Shown one piece after another: positions 44,146 through 53,443 of a stretch of 64,000 nucleotides of DNA. The notes beneath the pieces are model-generated. The model had not been told where the DNA came from. It made no database searches and was given only the letters and a program-made list of their open reading frames with translations. How positions within the stretch are numbered: position 1 is the stretch's first letter; every line of letters starts with the position of its first letter. The stretch comes from a candidate division Zixibacteria bacterium HGW-Zixibacteria-1 (lineage in GTDB: Bacteria; Zixibacteria; MSB-5A5; GN15; PGXB01): contig PGXB01000008.1 of the NCBI GenBank assembly GCA_002838945.1, forward strand, positions 1 to 64,000, written 5' to 3'. The position numbers and the translations under genes are program-made.

Positions 44146-44613
44146 ATGGTCGGGTTTTATGGCCGCTACACTGTTTTGATGGATGAGAAGGGACGGATTG
44201 CCCTGCCGGCCAAATTCAGACCGTCTGTTAAGGCTGACAAGGATGATGACGGTCATTTTATGTTGACCAAAGGACTCGATGGGTGTCTGGCGCTTTATCC
44301 CGAACGAGAATGGGAACTGATTCAGGAGCGATTGAATACGCTCGATTTTACCAGGAAGGATTACAGGTATTTCAGCCGACTGCTTTACTCGGTCGCTGTG
44401 CCAATTAAGCTCGATCGTCAGGGAAGGTTGCTGATTCCCTCACATCTGCAGGAAGAGGCCCGCCTCGAAAGAGAGATTTTGATACTGGGAGCGAATCGAT
44501 GGATCGAATTATGGTCGCCCGGCGGATATGAGCAATACCTTAATCAGTACGGTCAGAGCTATGAAGATGTAGCGGAAAAGCTTTTTGACGTCAACCGCCA
44601 ACAGAAAGAGTGA
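44146..44613 (+). CDS. mraZ: Transcriptional regulator MraZ
   Basis: 155 residues made of two SpoVT/AbrB-like half-repeats: FYGRYTVLMDEKGRIALPAKFRP and AVPIKLDRQGRLLIPSHLQEEA, each with the D.GR..LP motif. MraZ forms ring-shaped oligomers that bind direct repeats upstream and repress the dcw cluster. ATG 44146 follows GGAGG by five bases; an ATG at 44125 is in frame but lies within the operator repeats. First gene of the dcw cluster. Confidence 0.95.
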   Translation: MVGFYGRYTVLMDEKGRIALPAKFRPSVKADKDDDGHFMLTKGLDGCLALYPEREWELIQERLNTLDFTRKDYRYFSRLLYSVAVPIKLDRQGRLLIPSHLQEEARLEREILILGANRWIELWSPGGYEQYLNQYGQSYEDVAEKLFDVNRQQKE

Positions 44614-44614
44614 C

Positions 44615-45538
44615 TTGTTTCACCATCCGGTACTAGCCGAAGAAGTGGCGCGATTCCTCATCACTCGCGGCGACGGCTGCTATCTTGATCTCACATGCGG
44701 CGGGGGCGGTCATCTGAAATACTTATCACGGATCCTTTCCGGAGAGGCAGTGCTAATCGGTATTGATCGGGATCCTGACGCTGTTTCCGCGGCCCTCACC
44801 AATCTCGAGGGGCTGCCCCAAAAAGTACATATTATAAACAGTGTTTTTGAACGGTTCGACGAAGTGATCGGGGGTTTGGGAGTCATGCAGGTGGACGGAA
44901 TTCTTTTTGATCTGGGCATTTCTTCATATCAGATCGATACTCCCCGGCGCGGGTTTTCCTTTATGGAAGATGGGCCTCTGGATATGCGTATGGGCAATGA
45001 TACCGGGTTGACGGCCGAAGAGGTCGTTAACCACTGCCCGGAAAAGGATCTTGCCGCCATATTCTGGAAATACGGCGAAGAAAGGCAATCGCGGCGGGCC
45101 GCCAAAGCAATATATCTGGCCAGGGAAGAGGAAAGAATCGATTCCACAGGGCGTCTCGTTGAAATTCTGGCACCGCTGTTTCCGCCCAGGACCCGCAATG
45201 CCTCGCTGGCCCGTCTGTTTCAGGCGATTAGAATTGAGGTCAATCGCGAGCTTGAGCAATTGGAAAAAACGCTGCCGCTCGCCATCAAGCATCTGGCCCT
45301 CGGCGGCAGACTGGTTGTTATGTCATATCACTCTCTCGAAGACAGAATGGTCAAGCGTTTTCTGGCGGAAAAAGCCAGGAGCTGTATCTGCCCCAAGGAA
45401 TTTCCGATTTGTGTCTGCGAACATAAACCGGAAGTCGAAATTCTGACCAGAAAACCGGTCAAACCATCGGATGAGGAAATAGAAAGCAACAGCCGGGCAA
45501 GGTCCGCCAAATTGCGTGCGGCTGAGAAGATCAATTGA
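44615..45538 (+). CDS. rsmH: 16S rRNA (cytosine1402-N4)-methyltransferase
   Basis: 307 residues: FHHPVLAEEV at the start, SAM-binding DLTCGGGGHLKYL, DGILFDLGISSYQ, DMRMG and SLEDRMVKRF, all MraW/RsmH hallmarks. It methylates C1402 in the ribosomal P site. TTG 44615 is chosen because it places FHHPV at the N-terminus as in relatives and follows AAAGAG by a few bases; it starts two bases after the mraZ stop. ftsL begins three bases after its own stop. Confidence 0.95.
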   Translation: MFHHPVLAEEVARFLITRGDGCYLDLTCGGGGHLKYLSRILSGEAVLIGIDRDPDAVSAALTNLEGLPQKVHIINSVFERFDEVIGGLGVMQVDGILFDLGISSYQIDTPRRGFSFMEDGPLDMRMGNDTGLTAEEVVNHCPEKDLAAIFWKYGEERQSRRAAKAIYLAREEERIDSTGRLVEILAPLFPPRTRNASLARLFQAIRIEVNRELEQLEKTLPLAIKHLALGGRLVVMSYHSLEDRMVKRFLAEKARSCICPKEFPICVCEHKPEVEILTRKPVKPSDEEIESNSRARSAKLRAAEKIN

Positions 45539-45540
45539 TA

Positions 45541-46005
45541 ATGAAAATTTCGGTACAACGTTATCGCGCCACGGGCGGCTTTAGAAAATCGTTGAAAAAG
45601 CGGCTGGTGTCCTCGCGCACATTGATCCCGGCGATGATTGTGGGATCAATCATACTTCTGGCCTGCCTGCATGTCTGGCAGCGGGTTTATGTGATGGGAC
45701 TGGTCAAAGAGGTCTCGGTGCTGGAAAAGGAAAATAACAATTTGAAAGACCTGGTAAAGAAGAGCAATATGGAAATTACCGAGCTTTCCAGGCTTTCGCG
45801 TATCGAGGAAATTGCCACCGAGCAGCTTGGTTTGACCAGGACCGGTTCGGAAAATCTTTACACCTTAAGTATCAGTCGGGACGACTATAAAGCGGAAGGG
45901 CTGGATGATGTGGTCACTTCATTGAAGAAGATCGCCGAAAATCTTCCAGTTCTAAATGAAACAAAAGCAGCGACCAACGGCATTTTTGAATCAGATGAAG
46001 AGTAA
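45541..46005 (+). CDS. ftsL: FtsL-like septal protein
   Basis: A bitopic protein of 154 residues: a basic cytoplasmic tail, one membrane helix (about 30-52), then a leucine-zipper-like coiled coil (VLEKENNNLKDLVKKSN...SRIEEIATEQLGL) and a short tail. Sequence identity within FtsL is low, so the call rests on topology, the typical EEIA.EQLGL stretch and its place between rsmH and ftsI. FtsL joins FtsQ and FtsB to license septal synthesis; no separate ftsB is seen in this window. Start at ATG 45541. Confidence 0.85.
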   Translation: MKISVQRYRATGGFRKSLKKRLVSSRTLIPAMIVGSIILLACLHVWQRVYVMGLVKEVSVLEKENNNLKDLVKKSNMEITELSRLSRIEEIATEQLGLTRTGSENLYTLSISRDDYKAEGLDDVVTSLKKIAENLPVLNETKAATNGIFESDEE

Positions 46006-48109
46006 CACGAGCGCTACGGTCAGTAACGGGCGGATGGTATTTATTTACTTTCTGGTAATCCTGGTCTGGTCGGTTCTCATTTTCAGACTGGCGGTCATTC
46101 AGATCGTTCATGGGGAAACGTATGGCGAAAAGGCCCAGAAACAGTCCAGCGGGAAGATACAGGTGCCGGCCGAGCGCGGTCTGATATTTGACCGGAAGGG
46201 ACGCCAATTAGCCGAAAATGTAATCGGCAACGGTCTATATGCATACCCGTCGGATAATAAGGAAATCAGAAATATTTATAAATATCTTGATCGGACTTAC
46301 GGGCGCAGGTCGGGTGTTTCCAAGAAACTTTTTTCCCTGAAACCAAACCGGTTTAAATATATCGATCGAAGCCTGGCCGATAATCTGGCGGCAAAAATAG
46401 CGAACGACAGTATTCCTGGATTGTATATTGAAGAGGGGGTAAGAAGGGATTATCCTTTTGGCGCCGTCGGCAAGCAATTGCTGGGGTGCACCAATATTGA
46501 CGGATGCGGAATATCGGGGCTTGAATTCAGTTATGATTCACTGTTGGCCGGGACGCCCGGTCTGATTGATTATTTGAGGGACGCCCACAGAAATACTTAC
46601 CGGGTCCAAACGATTCCTCTGGTAAAACCTGTCGCCGGAAATTCAATTGTGCTTACCCTTGACTGGTATTTTCAGGAGATTGTCGAAGAAGAGCTCAAAG
46701 CGGCGGTCATAAAATATAACGCTCTCGAAGGAACGGCGATATTTCTGGACTGCCACACGGGTGAAATTCTGGCGGCCGCCGACTATGTCGCCAATGACCA
46801 GAATGACGCGGTCAAGTTGAGGGCGGTCAGCAACTGCATTGAACCCGGCTCCGTGTTCAAGGTGTTTACGGCGGCGGCCCTGCTGGATGAAGGATTGGTC
46901 GATCTTGAAGAAAAGATTTATTGTGAGAACGGTTTTTGGAAATGCGGCCGCGGCCGTTTGCGTGATGATAAGAAACATGACTCGTTGACTTTTCAGGAGA
47001 TTATCGAGTTGTCGAGCAATATCGGAACCGGCAAACTGGCTCTTCGCCTGGGCGGAAAAAAATTAACCGAAGCCGCCAGGCGGTTCGGTTTCGGTCAACC
47101 GCCATACATCGGTCTGCCCGGCGAGCAGTCGGGGCATATCGGTGATCCGGGCGTGTGGTCCGATTATAATATCGCCGCTCTCTCAATAGGGCATTCCATT
47201 TCAGTCACGCCGGTGCAACTTGCGGCTGGGATTGCCGCAATTGCCAACGAAGGGAAGCTGTACCGCCCTTTGTTAATCAGAGGGATAATCAACAATCAGG
47301 GCAAGCTGTCCCGAAAAGCCAAACCGCTGATGCTGGGCGAAGTCATGGAAAAGAACAATGCGGAACTGCTGCATACTTTTTTGGCCGGTGTCGTTGAGCG
47401 CGGAACGGCCACCCCGGTGAAGTCGAACATCGTTTCAATTGCCGGCAAAACCGGAACCGCGGAAGTGGTCGATTTGAAAAACGGCGGCTATATCAAGAAT
47501 AAATTTGTGGCTTCGTTCCTGGGATTTTTCCCGGTCAAGGAGCCCAGAGTGGCCGGCGTCGTTATTCTTCATCAACCCGAGCCGGTTCATTACGGCGGAT
47601 ATACTTCCGGACCGGCGTTCAAGAATATCGCAGAACGCTACACCATCGCCAATTCGGAATTCCTTCGGCCGGATACGAAACTGGCCGCCGGCAAAGGCGA
47701 AAACGATTTGATCGAAATACCTGATTTTGTCGGCCGCGATGTTTCTCTGGCGATGCAGATGGCCGAGAAAAAAGGGTTAAAAATTGTCGCCGACCGCAGC
47801 GAAGGTGTCGTGGCCTGGCAGTTTCCTCCTGAGGGAAGGCGGTTGCCCGGAACCGAGACGGTCGCGGTGGTCGTGCAAAGCGATGACGAAAAAGCGACCA
47901 TGCTTGATCTATCCGGCCTGAAAATGAGAAGTGCCGTTGCGGTCCTGAATTATCAGGGATTGAAGTTCGAAATCGAGGGGCGCGGAAGAGTGAAAAAACA
48001 ATATCCTTCGGCCGGCGTGGCACTGGATAAAAATGCCCGTTGCCGGCTGATTTGCGGAACTCCCGCGAAAGTGAAAAATGAAGCTGTCAGAATTAGTCAA
48101 GCCAATTAA
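45995..48109 (+). CDS. ftsI: Septal peptidoglycan transpeptidase FtsI/PBP3 with two PASTA domains
   Basis: About 704 residues: one N-terminal membrane helix, a dimerisation domain (AERGLIFDRKGRQLAEN), a transpeptidase domain with active Ser in EPGSVFKVF (S286-x-x-K289), SSN and KTGTAE motifs, and two C-terminal PASTA repeats (IPDFVGRDVSLAMQM and MLDLSGLKMRSAVAV). It makes peptide cross-links at the septum with FtsW. PASTA domains are usual in SpoVD/PBP2x rather than proteobacterial FtsI. Start unsure: ATG 45995 gives an 11-base overlap with ftsL; ATG 45956 would give 50. Confidence 0.94.
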   Translation: MKSNTSATVSNGRMVFIYFLVILVWSVLIFRLAVIQIVHGETYGEKAQKQSSGKIQVPAERGLIFDRKGRQLAENVIGNGLYAYPSDNKEIRNIYKYLDRTYGRRSGVSKKLFSLKPNRFKYIDRSLADNLAAKIANDSIPGLYIEEGVRRDYPFGAVGKQLLGCTNIDGCGISGLEFSYDSLLAGTPGLIDYLRDAHRNTYRVQTIPLVKPVAGNSIVLTLDWYFQEIVEEELKAAVIKYNALEGTAIFLDCHTGEILAAADYVANDQNDAVKLRAVSNCIEPGSVFKVFTAAALLDEGLVDLEEKIYCENGFWKCGRGRLRDDKKHDSLTFQEIIELSSNIGTGKLALRLGGKKLTEAARRFGFGQPPYIGLPGEQSGHIGDPGVWSDYNIAALSIGHSISVTPVQLAAGIAAIANEGKLYRPLLIRGIINNQGKLSRKAKPLMLGEVMEKNNAELLHTFLAGVVERGTATPVKSNIVSIAGKTGTAEVVDLKNGGYIKNKFVASFLGFFPVKEPRVAGVVILHQPEPVHYGGYTSGPAFKNIAERYTIANSEFLRPDTKLAAGKGENDLIEIPDFVGRDVSLAMQMAEKKGLKIVADRSEGVVAWQFPPEGRRLPGTETVAVVVQSDDEKATMLDLSGLKMRSAVAVLNYQGLKFEIEGRGRVKKQYPSAGVALDKNARCRLICGTPAKVKNEAVRISQAN

Positions 48110-49541
48110 TGGCGCCCGAATACAGGGCGATGGCAACGTCGAAATAACCGGTTTGGAATACGATTCGCGGCGAATCAAACCGGGGATGCTGTTTATTGCA
48201 GTGGAGGGCTATAAGACTGACGGCAACCGGTTTATCTCCGATGCCATAAAAAACGGCGCCATGGCCGTTATGTCCACAAAACCATTCGCCGGAAAGATTC
48301 CGGTTGTAATCGTGCCTGATTTGCGCCAGGCCATGTCCGATGCCGCTGCCAATTTTTACGGCTTTCCGGGCAATACGCTGGAAATCGCCGGTGTCACCGG
48401 TACAAATGGCAAGAGCACGTCGGTGTACCTGACCCGGCTGATTCTGAACGCAGCCGGAAAGGAAACCGGCCTGGTCAACTCGCTGGTATATGATACGGGA
48501 AAAGCGAAATACAAGGCTGAGCGGACTACTCCGGATTCGGTTGACATGCAGCGGATACTTTCGGAGATGCTTCAGGCAGGATGTACTCATGGCGTCGTCG
48601 AAGTTTCATCACATGCACTGGTGCTGCATCGGGTCGATAATATAGATTTCAAAGCCGGGCTGTTCACCAATTTCAGCCGTGATCATCTGGATTTTCATGA
48701 TACTATGGAAAAATATCTCGCCGCCAAAAAATTGTTTTTGGAAAAACTGATTGGCGATGGAAAATACGTTGTGATCAACATGGATGTGCCCGGTTATGCC
48801 GGATTCACCGCTGATGTCCGCTGCCGTCTGCTGACCTATTCGGTCACACGTCAGGATGTCGACGTATTTATAAAGAATATCAAGCTGCATCCCGATCACT
48901 CCGAATTTACGCTAGTCGTGAAGGGCGAGGAGCGCCGGGTAATATTCAGGCTCCCCGGAAGGTACAATTTGTCGAATGCGACCGGTTCCGCAGCTCTGGG
49001 AACGGCCATGGGCGCTTCACCGGATCATATTGTGTCCGGTCTCGAAGCGGCCGTTGCGGTGCCCGGGCGCTTTCAGCCGGTTGATGCCGGCCAACCGTTT
49101 CTGGTCCTGATCGATTATGCCCATACGCCCGATGCCATAGAGAGATTGTGCAAATCGGCGCGTGAAATTACTCCGGGGAAAATGATGATCTTGTTCGGGT
49201 GCGGCGGTGACAGGGATCGTGGAAAGCGTCCGCTGATGGGTGAGGCCGCCTCGGAGTTCTCCGATCTGGCCATGATTACTTCGGATAATCCGCGTACCGA
49301 GGATCCTGATCGGATAATAGAAGATATCAAACCCGGCATGATAAAAGATGATTATCTGGTCATCCCCGACCGCCGCGAGGCGATTCTTGAAATTTTAAAG
49401 ATGGCCAAACCCGGTGACACTATCCTGGTGGCGGGCAAGGGGGCCGAGGATTACCAGGAAATCGGCACTACCCGGTATCCTTTTGAAGATAAGGTTGAAA
49501 TAAGCAAAGCATTGGCAAAGCTGGGTTACAAGAAAGGCTAA
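48078..49541 (+). CDS. murE: UDP-MurNAc-tripeptide synthetase, meso-diaminopimelate type
   Basis: A Mur ligase of 487 residues: N-terminal UDP-binding domain (GLEYDSRRIKPGMLFIA), ATP-binding GVTGTNGKST, and the C-terminal DNPRTEDP. In MurE the Arg of DNPR contacts the amino acid carboxylate, and this form goes with diaminopimelate rather than lysine. It therefore predicts A1-gamma Gram-negative-type peptidoglycan. ATG 48078 lies in the last 32 bases of ftsI. Confidence 0.95.
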   Translation: MKLSELVKPINGARIQGDGNVEITGLEYDSRRIKPGMLFIAVEGYKTDGNRFISDAIKNGAMAVMSTKPFAGKIPVVIVPDLRQAMSDAAANFYGFPGNTLEIAGVTGTNGKSTSVYLTRLILNAAGKETGLVNSLVYDTGKAKYKAERTTPDSVDMQRILSEMLQAGCTHGVVEVSSHALVLHRVDNIDFKAGLFTNFSRDHLDFHDTMEKYLAAKKLFLEKLIGDGKYVVINMDVPGYAGFTADVRCRLLTYSVTRQDVDVFIKNIKLHPDHSEFTLVVKGEERRVIFRLPGRYNLSNATGSAALGTAMGASPDHIVSGLEAAVAVPGRFQPVDAGQPFLVLIDYAHTPDAIERLCKSAREITPGKMMILFGCGGDRDRGKRPLMGEAASEFSDLAMITSDNPRTEDPDRIIEDIKPGMIKDDYLVIPDRREAILEILKMAKPGDTILVAGKGAEDYQEIGTTRYPFEDKVEISKALAKLGYKKG

Positions 49542-49556
49542 GGAAGGTTGATAACG

Positions 49557-50960
49557 TTGGATTTCAAGACACTGGCCGAACGGATAAACGGTAAACTGCT
49601 GAACCTCGAGCATGGCGGAGTATCGTTCAGGGGAGTCTCGATTGATACACGCACTCTCAGGGCCGAACAGCTTTTCTTTGCCATTAAAGGGGAAAACGCC
49701 GACGGACATAATTACCTTGCCGATGCCATCACCAAAAACAGCGCCGGTCTGGTGGTTGCCGCCGATTTTGGCGGGCTTGATAAAATAGGCAACCGGGTGC
49801 CGGTTGTCGTTGTCGAAAATACTCATGAAGCCATGATGCATCTGGCGACCGCCTACCGGGAAAAAGTATCGGCGGAAATCGTCGCCGTCACGGGATCAAA
49901 CGGAAAGACCACCACCAAGGAATTCATTTTCGCTATGATAAGGTACAAAGAAAAAGAGACCTATGGTTCACCCGGGAACCTGAATAATCTCTTTGGTCTG
50001 CCGCTGGCGATTTTTGCCATGCCCTCAGGAAGTCGCTTTGGTGTTTTCGAACTGGGCATATCCATCCCGGGCGAGATGACCCGGCTGGCGAATATAATCC
50101 GCCCCGATCTGGCGGTTATCACCAATGTCGGTCCGACCCACCTCGAAACGCTTGGCACAGTCGAGGGCGTCGCCGAGGCCAAGCTTGAACTGGCCGACTC
50201 GATGAAGAGTGATAAACCGGTGATTATCAATGCCGATGACCCGGTGCTGTCAAAAGCCACCGCACGGAGAAACCGCCGCATTGTCACCTATGGTGTATTA
50301 AATCATGCTGATTTCACCGCAACTCCTGCCGGTGTTTCGGATGACGGTTTCCCCCTGGCAAAAATCGATGGAGTCGAAATCGGAATAAAAATTTTCGGCC
50401 AATATCAAATTTATAATCTTCTGGCCGGTTATGCGGTCTGCAAAACCCTTGGACTGGATATAAAACCGGATGAATTAAATAATGTTGATTATCGTTTTGC
50501 ATCGTACCGAGGCGAGATCGAAAGTATCGACGGATTGACCATAATTGCCGACTGCTATAATGCCAATCCCGCCTCGATGTCTTCCGGCTTGCAGTCGTTC
50601 AAAGCATATATGGGCAATGCCTCGATGAGGAACCGTCGCTCGGTCGCTGTTATCGGCGATATGCTCGAACTTGGGAAAGAATCAAAAGAGTATCATCAGG
50701 CAATCGGCCGATTGCTGGCTGAATTGGATTTCGACTATGTTCTGACCGTCGGTCCGCTGTCAAAAAATATGTATGAAACGGCGCTGGCCGCGGGGTTAAA
50801 CAAGAAGAAGATAAGACATCATGAAAATACCGACGATGCCGGCGAGGCTTTAATAAACGATATTCAGAGGGGAGATATAGTATATCTCAAAGCCTCGCGC
50901 GGCATTGCTCTGGAAAAATTGATAACATTATTAAAAGGGGCCGCCTTCCGGCAGAATTGA
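49557..50960 (+). CDS. murF: UDP-MurNAc-tripeptide--D-Ala-D-Ala ligase
   Basis: 467 residues: FRGVSIDTRTL...LFFAIKGENADGH in the first domain, ATP-binding GSNGKTTTKEF, the FELGIS.PGEM region, and DCYNANPASM in the C-terminal half, all MurF marks. It adds D-Ala-D-Ala to complete the UDP-linked pentapeptide. TTG 49557 chosen because AAGGAAGG (49540-49547) is nine bases away; the TTG at 49548 directly abuts that site. No ddl is in the cluster. Confidence 0.94.
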   Translation: MDFKTLAERINGKLLNLEHGGVSFRGVSIDTRTLRAEQLFFAIKGENADGHNYLADAITKNSAGLVVAADFGGLDKIGNRVPVVVVENTHEAMMHLATAYREKVSAEIVAVTGSNGKTTTKEFIFAMIRYKEKETYGSPGNLNNLFGLPLAIFAMPSGSRFGVFELGISIPGEMTRLANIIRPDLAVITNVGPTHLETLGTVEGVAEAKLELADSMKSDKPVIINADDPVLSKATARRNRRIVTYGVLNHADFTATPAGVSDDGFPLAKIDGVEIGIKIFGQYQIYNLLAGYAVCKTLGLDIKPDELNNVDYRFASYRGEIESIDGLTIIADCYNANPASMSSGLQSFKAYMGNASMRNRRSVAVIGDMLELGKESKEYHQAIGRLLAELDFDYVLTVGPLSKNMYETALAAGLNKKKIRHHENTDDAGEALINDIQRGDIVYLKASRGIALEKLITLLKGAAFRQN

Positions 50961-50961
50961 T

Positions 50962-52050
50962 ATGTTATACCATCTATTAACTCAATTGACCGGTTATGTG
51001 TCCGGATTCAATCTGTTCAGGTATATAACGTTTCGTACAGCGGCCGCGACAATCACTGCTATTTTGATATCACTCTTTCTCGGGTCGTTTTTTATCAGGA
51101 TCCTTCAGAAGCATCAGATCAAGGAGAAGATTCGTGCCGAAGGTCCCCAGAGCCACCAGGGCAAGGCGGGGACACCGACGATGGGCGGACTGATTATCCT
51201 GATAGCTATTATTATCCCGACTATCCTGTGGGCCGACCTGACCAATTATTTTATTCTCATGATCCTGCTGGTCACCTTCTGGCTCGGATTGATCGGGTAT
51301 ATGGATGACTATTTAAAAGCAGTAAAGAACCAGCCCAAAGGTATGGTGGGGCGCAAAAAACTTATCGGGCAGATTGCACTGGGACTGGTCTTCGGGGCGC
51401 TGCTGCTCTTCCTGCCGCCCAACTCCAGTTTCGATACGACGACTGAAATCCCGTTTTTCAAAAATTATGTCCTTGTTCTCGGCGTTTTGTATCTTCCCTT
51501 TATCATAATAGTCATCACCGGATCATCGAATGCCGTCAACCTTACCGACGGTCTGGATGGGCTGGCCATCGGGTTGACCGGGCTGTGCTTCCTGGTTTTC
51601 ACTGGTCTGGTCTATATTTCCGGGCGAGCCGATTTCTCGAGCTATTTGCAGATTGCCTATATCCCGGGCTCTGGCGAAATGGCGGTGTATTGTGGCGCGG
51701 CGGTGGGAGCGGCGCTCGGCTTTCTCTGGTTCAATTCGCACCCGGCCGAAGTTTTCATGGGCGATACCGGTGCCCTGGCCCTGGGCGGGGCCCTGGGAGC
51801 GGTTGCCATATTGATCAAAAAGGAGTTGTTCCTGGTGCTGGTCGGTGGCGTTTTCGTAATAGAAGCGCTCTCGGTCATCATACAGGTTCTGTCATATAAA
51901 CATCGCGGGGGAAAGAGAGTCTTCAAGATGGCCCCGATTCATCATCACTTTGAATTGCTCGGCTGGCCCGAGTCGAAAGTGGTGATTCGTTTCTGGATCA
52001 TCGGCGCTCTGTTTGCCTTGTTAACCCTTTCGACATTGAAGATAAGATGA
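50962..52050 (+). CDS. mraY: Phospho-MurNAc-pentapeptide transferase
   Basis: 362 residues with about ten membrane helices. It transfers phospho-MurNAc-pentapeptide to undecaprenyl phosphate, making lipid I. Motifs: EGPQSHQGKAGTPTMGG in the first cytoplasmic loop, GYMDDYLK with the catalytic Asp pair, NAVNLTDGLDGLA, MGDTGALALGG and the HHHFELLGWPE loop. ATG 50962 begins just after the murF stop; its own end overlaps murD by four bases. Confidence 0.96.
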   Translation: MLYHLLTQLTGYVSGFNLFRYITFRTAAATITAILISLFLGSFFIRILQKHQIKEKIRAEGPQSHQGKAGTPTMGGLIILIAIIIPTILWADLTNYFILMILLVTFWLGLIGYMDDYLKAVKNQPKGMVGRKKLIGQIALGLVFGALLLFLPPNSSFDTTTEIPFFKNYVLVLGVLYLPFIIIVITGSSNAVNLTDGLDGLAIGLTGLCFLVFTGLVYISGRADFSSYLQIAYIPGSGEMAVYCGAAVGAALGFLWFNSHPAEVFMGDTGALALGGALGAVAILIKKELFLVLVGGVFVIEALSVIIQVLSYKHRGGKRVFKMAPIHHHFELLGWPESKVVIRFWIIGALFALLTLSTLKIR

Positions 52051-53438
52051 CAGTCAAGGATAGAGTCAAAGGACGGAAAGTCGGCATTGTCGGGATGGCG
52101 CGATCCGGCGTTGCCGCTGCCAAACTGGCCCGACGTCTCGGAGGCGTGCCGTTTGTGTCGGATGTCAAGTCCGCCGATAAACTCGAAGCACAGATTCATG
52201 AATTGAAAACGTTCGGAATCGAATTCGAAACGGGCGGCCATACCGATCGTCTCCTGAATTCCGATTTCGTGATTGTCTCGCCCGGTATTCCGCAGGAGAC
52301 CGAAATTATCCGAAAGATTGTCGCCTCGGGCATCCCGATATTCTCCGAGATCGAGTTTGCCTCATGGTTCTGCAAAGGGAAAATTATCGCCATAACCGGC
52401 TCCAATGGTAAGACCACGACCACGACTCTGATCGGGGCCATTCTCGATGCGGCCGGATTCAAAAACAAGGTTTGCGGCAATATCGGTTTTCCTTTTTCGG
52501 AGGCGGTACTCGATATACCCGAGGATGGGTATGCCGTTCTGGAGGTTTCCAATTTTCAACTGGAATTGATCGAGGAGTTCTGTCCGTACATCGCCATGAT
52601 TCTCAACATTACACCCGATCATCTCGATCGATACGAAAATTTCGACGGTTATAAAAAAGCCAAGTATCGCATTACCGAGAATCAGAAACCCGCCGACTTC
52701 CTGATTTTGAATGCGGATGATCCAGTTATTGAAAAGAACAATATCGCCAGCAAAGCCCGTAAAATATTTTTCTCCACCTCACGATCACTGCCGACCGGGG
52801 TCTTTCAGAGGGGAAAGTCACTGGTCGGCATCGTGGGGGAGAAGGAGACCGACATCATCGGCGCCGGGTCGATTCGGATACCGGGGCCGCATAATCTTCA
52901 GAATTCGGCGGCGGCGTCCCTGGCGGCGCTTCTGGCAGGAGTCCCACCGAAACCCATTCATGATGCCCTGAGTCAATTCCCGGGAGTGGAGCATCGCCTT
53001 GAAGATGCCGGAACCATTGCCGGAATCAAGTTTGTCAACGATTCCAAGGCGACCAATGTCGATTCGGTTTGCTTTGCCCTGCGCTCGTTTGCGTCGCCGG
53101 TGATCCTGATTGCCGGGGGACGCGACAAGGGCGGCGATTTCGATCCCATCATTAAATACGGGCGGGGGAAGGTCAAAGAAATAATTCTGCTGGGTGAGGC
53201 GCGCGAAAAAATGTTTGCTTCGCTGGGCAAGGCCTTTCCGGTGCAGTTTTCGGATGACATGGATGATGCCGTCGGTAAGGCTTTCGCATCAGCCGCCCCG
53301 GGAGAAATAGTCTTGTTGTCGCCGGCCTGCGCCAGTTTCGATATGTACGACAATTTCGAACATCGCGGGCGGGATTTCAAACGTGCCGTACAGGCACTGA
53401 AGAATAACAATCATGTTGTCAACGGTATAGAGTCATAG
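52047..53438 (+). CDS. murD: UDP-MurNAc-L-alanine--D-glutamate ligase
   Basis: 463 residues. It shows an N-terminal Rossmann domain (KVGIVGMARSGVAAAKLA), IVSPGIP, ATP-binding GSNGKTTTTTLIG, GNIGFPFSE, NITPDHLDRY and, in the last domain, NDSKATNVDS and LLSPACASFDMYDNFEHRGRDF, diagnostic of MurD. It adds D-Glu to UDP-MurNAc-L-Ala. ATG overlaps the mraY stop (ATGA). Confidence 0.96.
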   Translation: MTVKDRVKGRKVGIVGMARSGVAAAKLARRLGGVPFVSDVKSADKLEAQIHELKTFGIEFETGGHTDRLLNSDFVIVSPGIPQETEIIRKIVASGIPIFSEIEFASWFCKGKIIAITGSNGKTTTTTLIGAILDAAGFKNKVCGNIGFPFSEAVLDIPEDGYAVLEVSNFQLELIEEFCPYIAMILNITPDHLDRYENFDGYKKAKYRITENQKPADFLILNADDPVIEKNNIASKARKIFFSTSRSLPTGVFQRGKSLVGIVGEKETDIIGAGSIRIPGPHNLQNSAAASLAALLAGVPPKPIHDALSQFPGVEHRLEDAGTIAGIKFVNDSKATNVDSVCFALRSFASPVILIAGGRDKGGDFDPIIKYGRGKVKEIILLGEAREKMFASLGKAFPVQFSDDMDDAVGKAFASAAPGEIVLLSPACASFDMYDNFEHRGRDFKRAVQALKNNNHVVNGIES

Positions 53439-53443
53439 CGGGT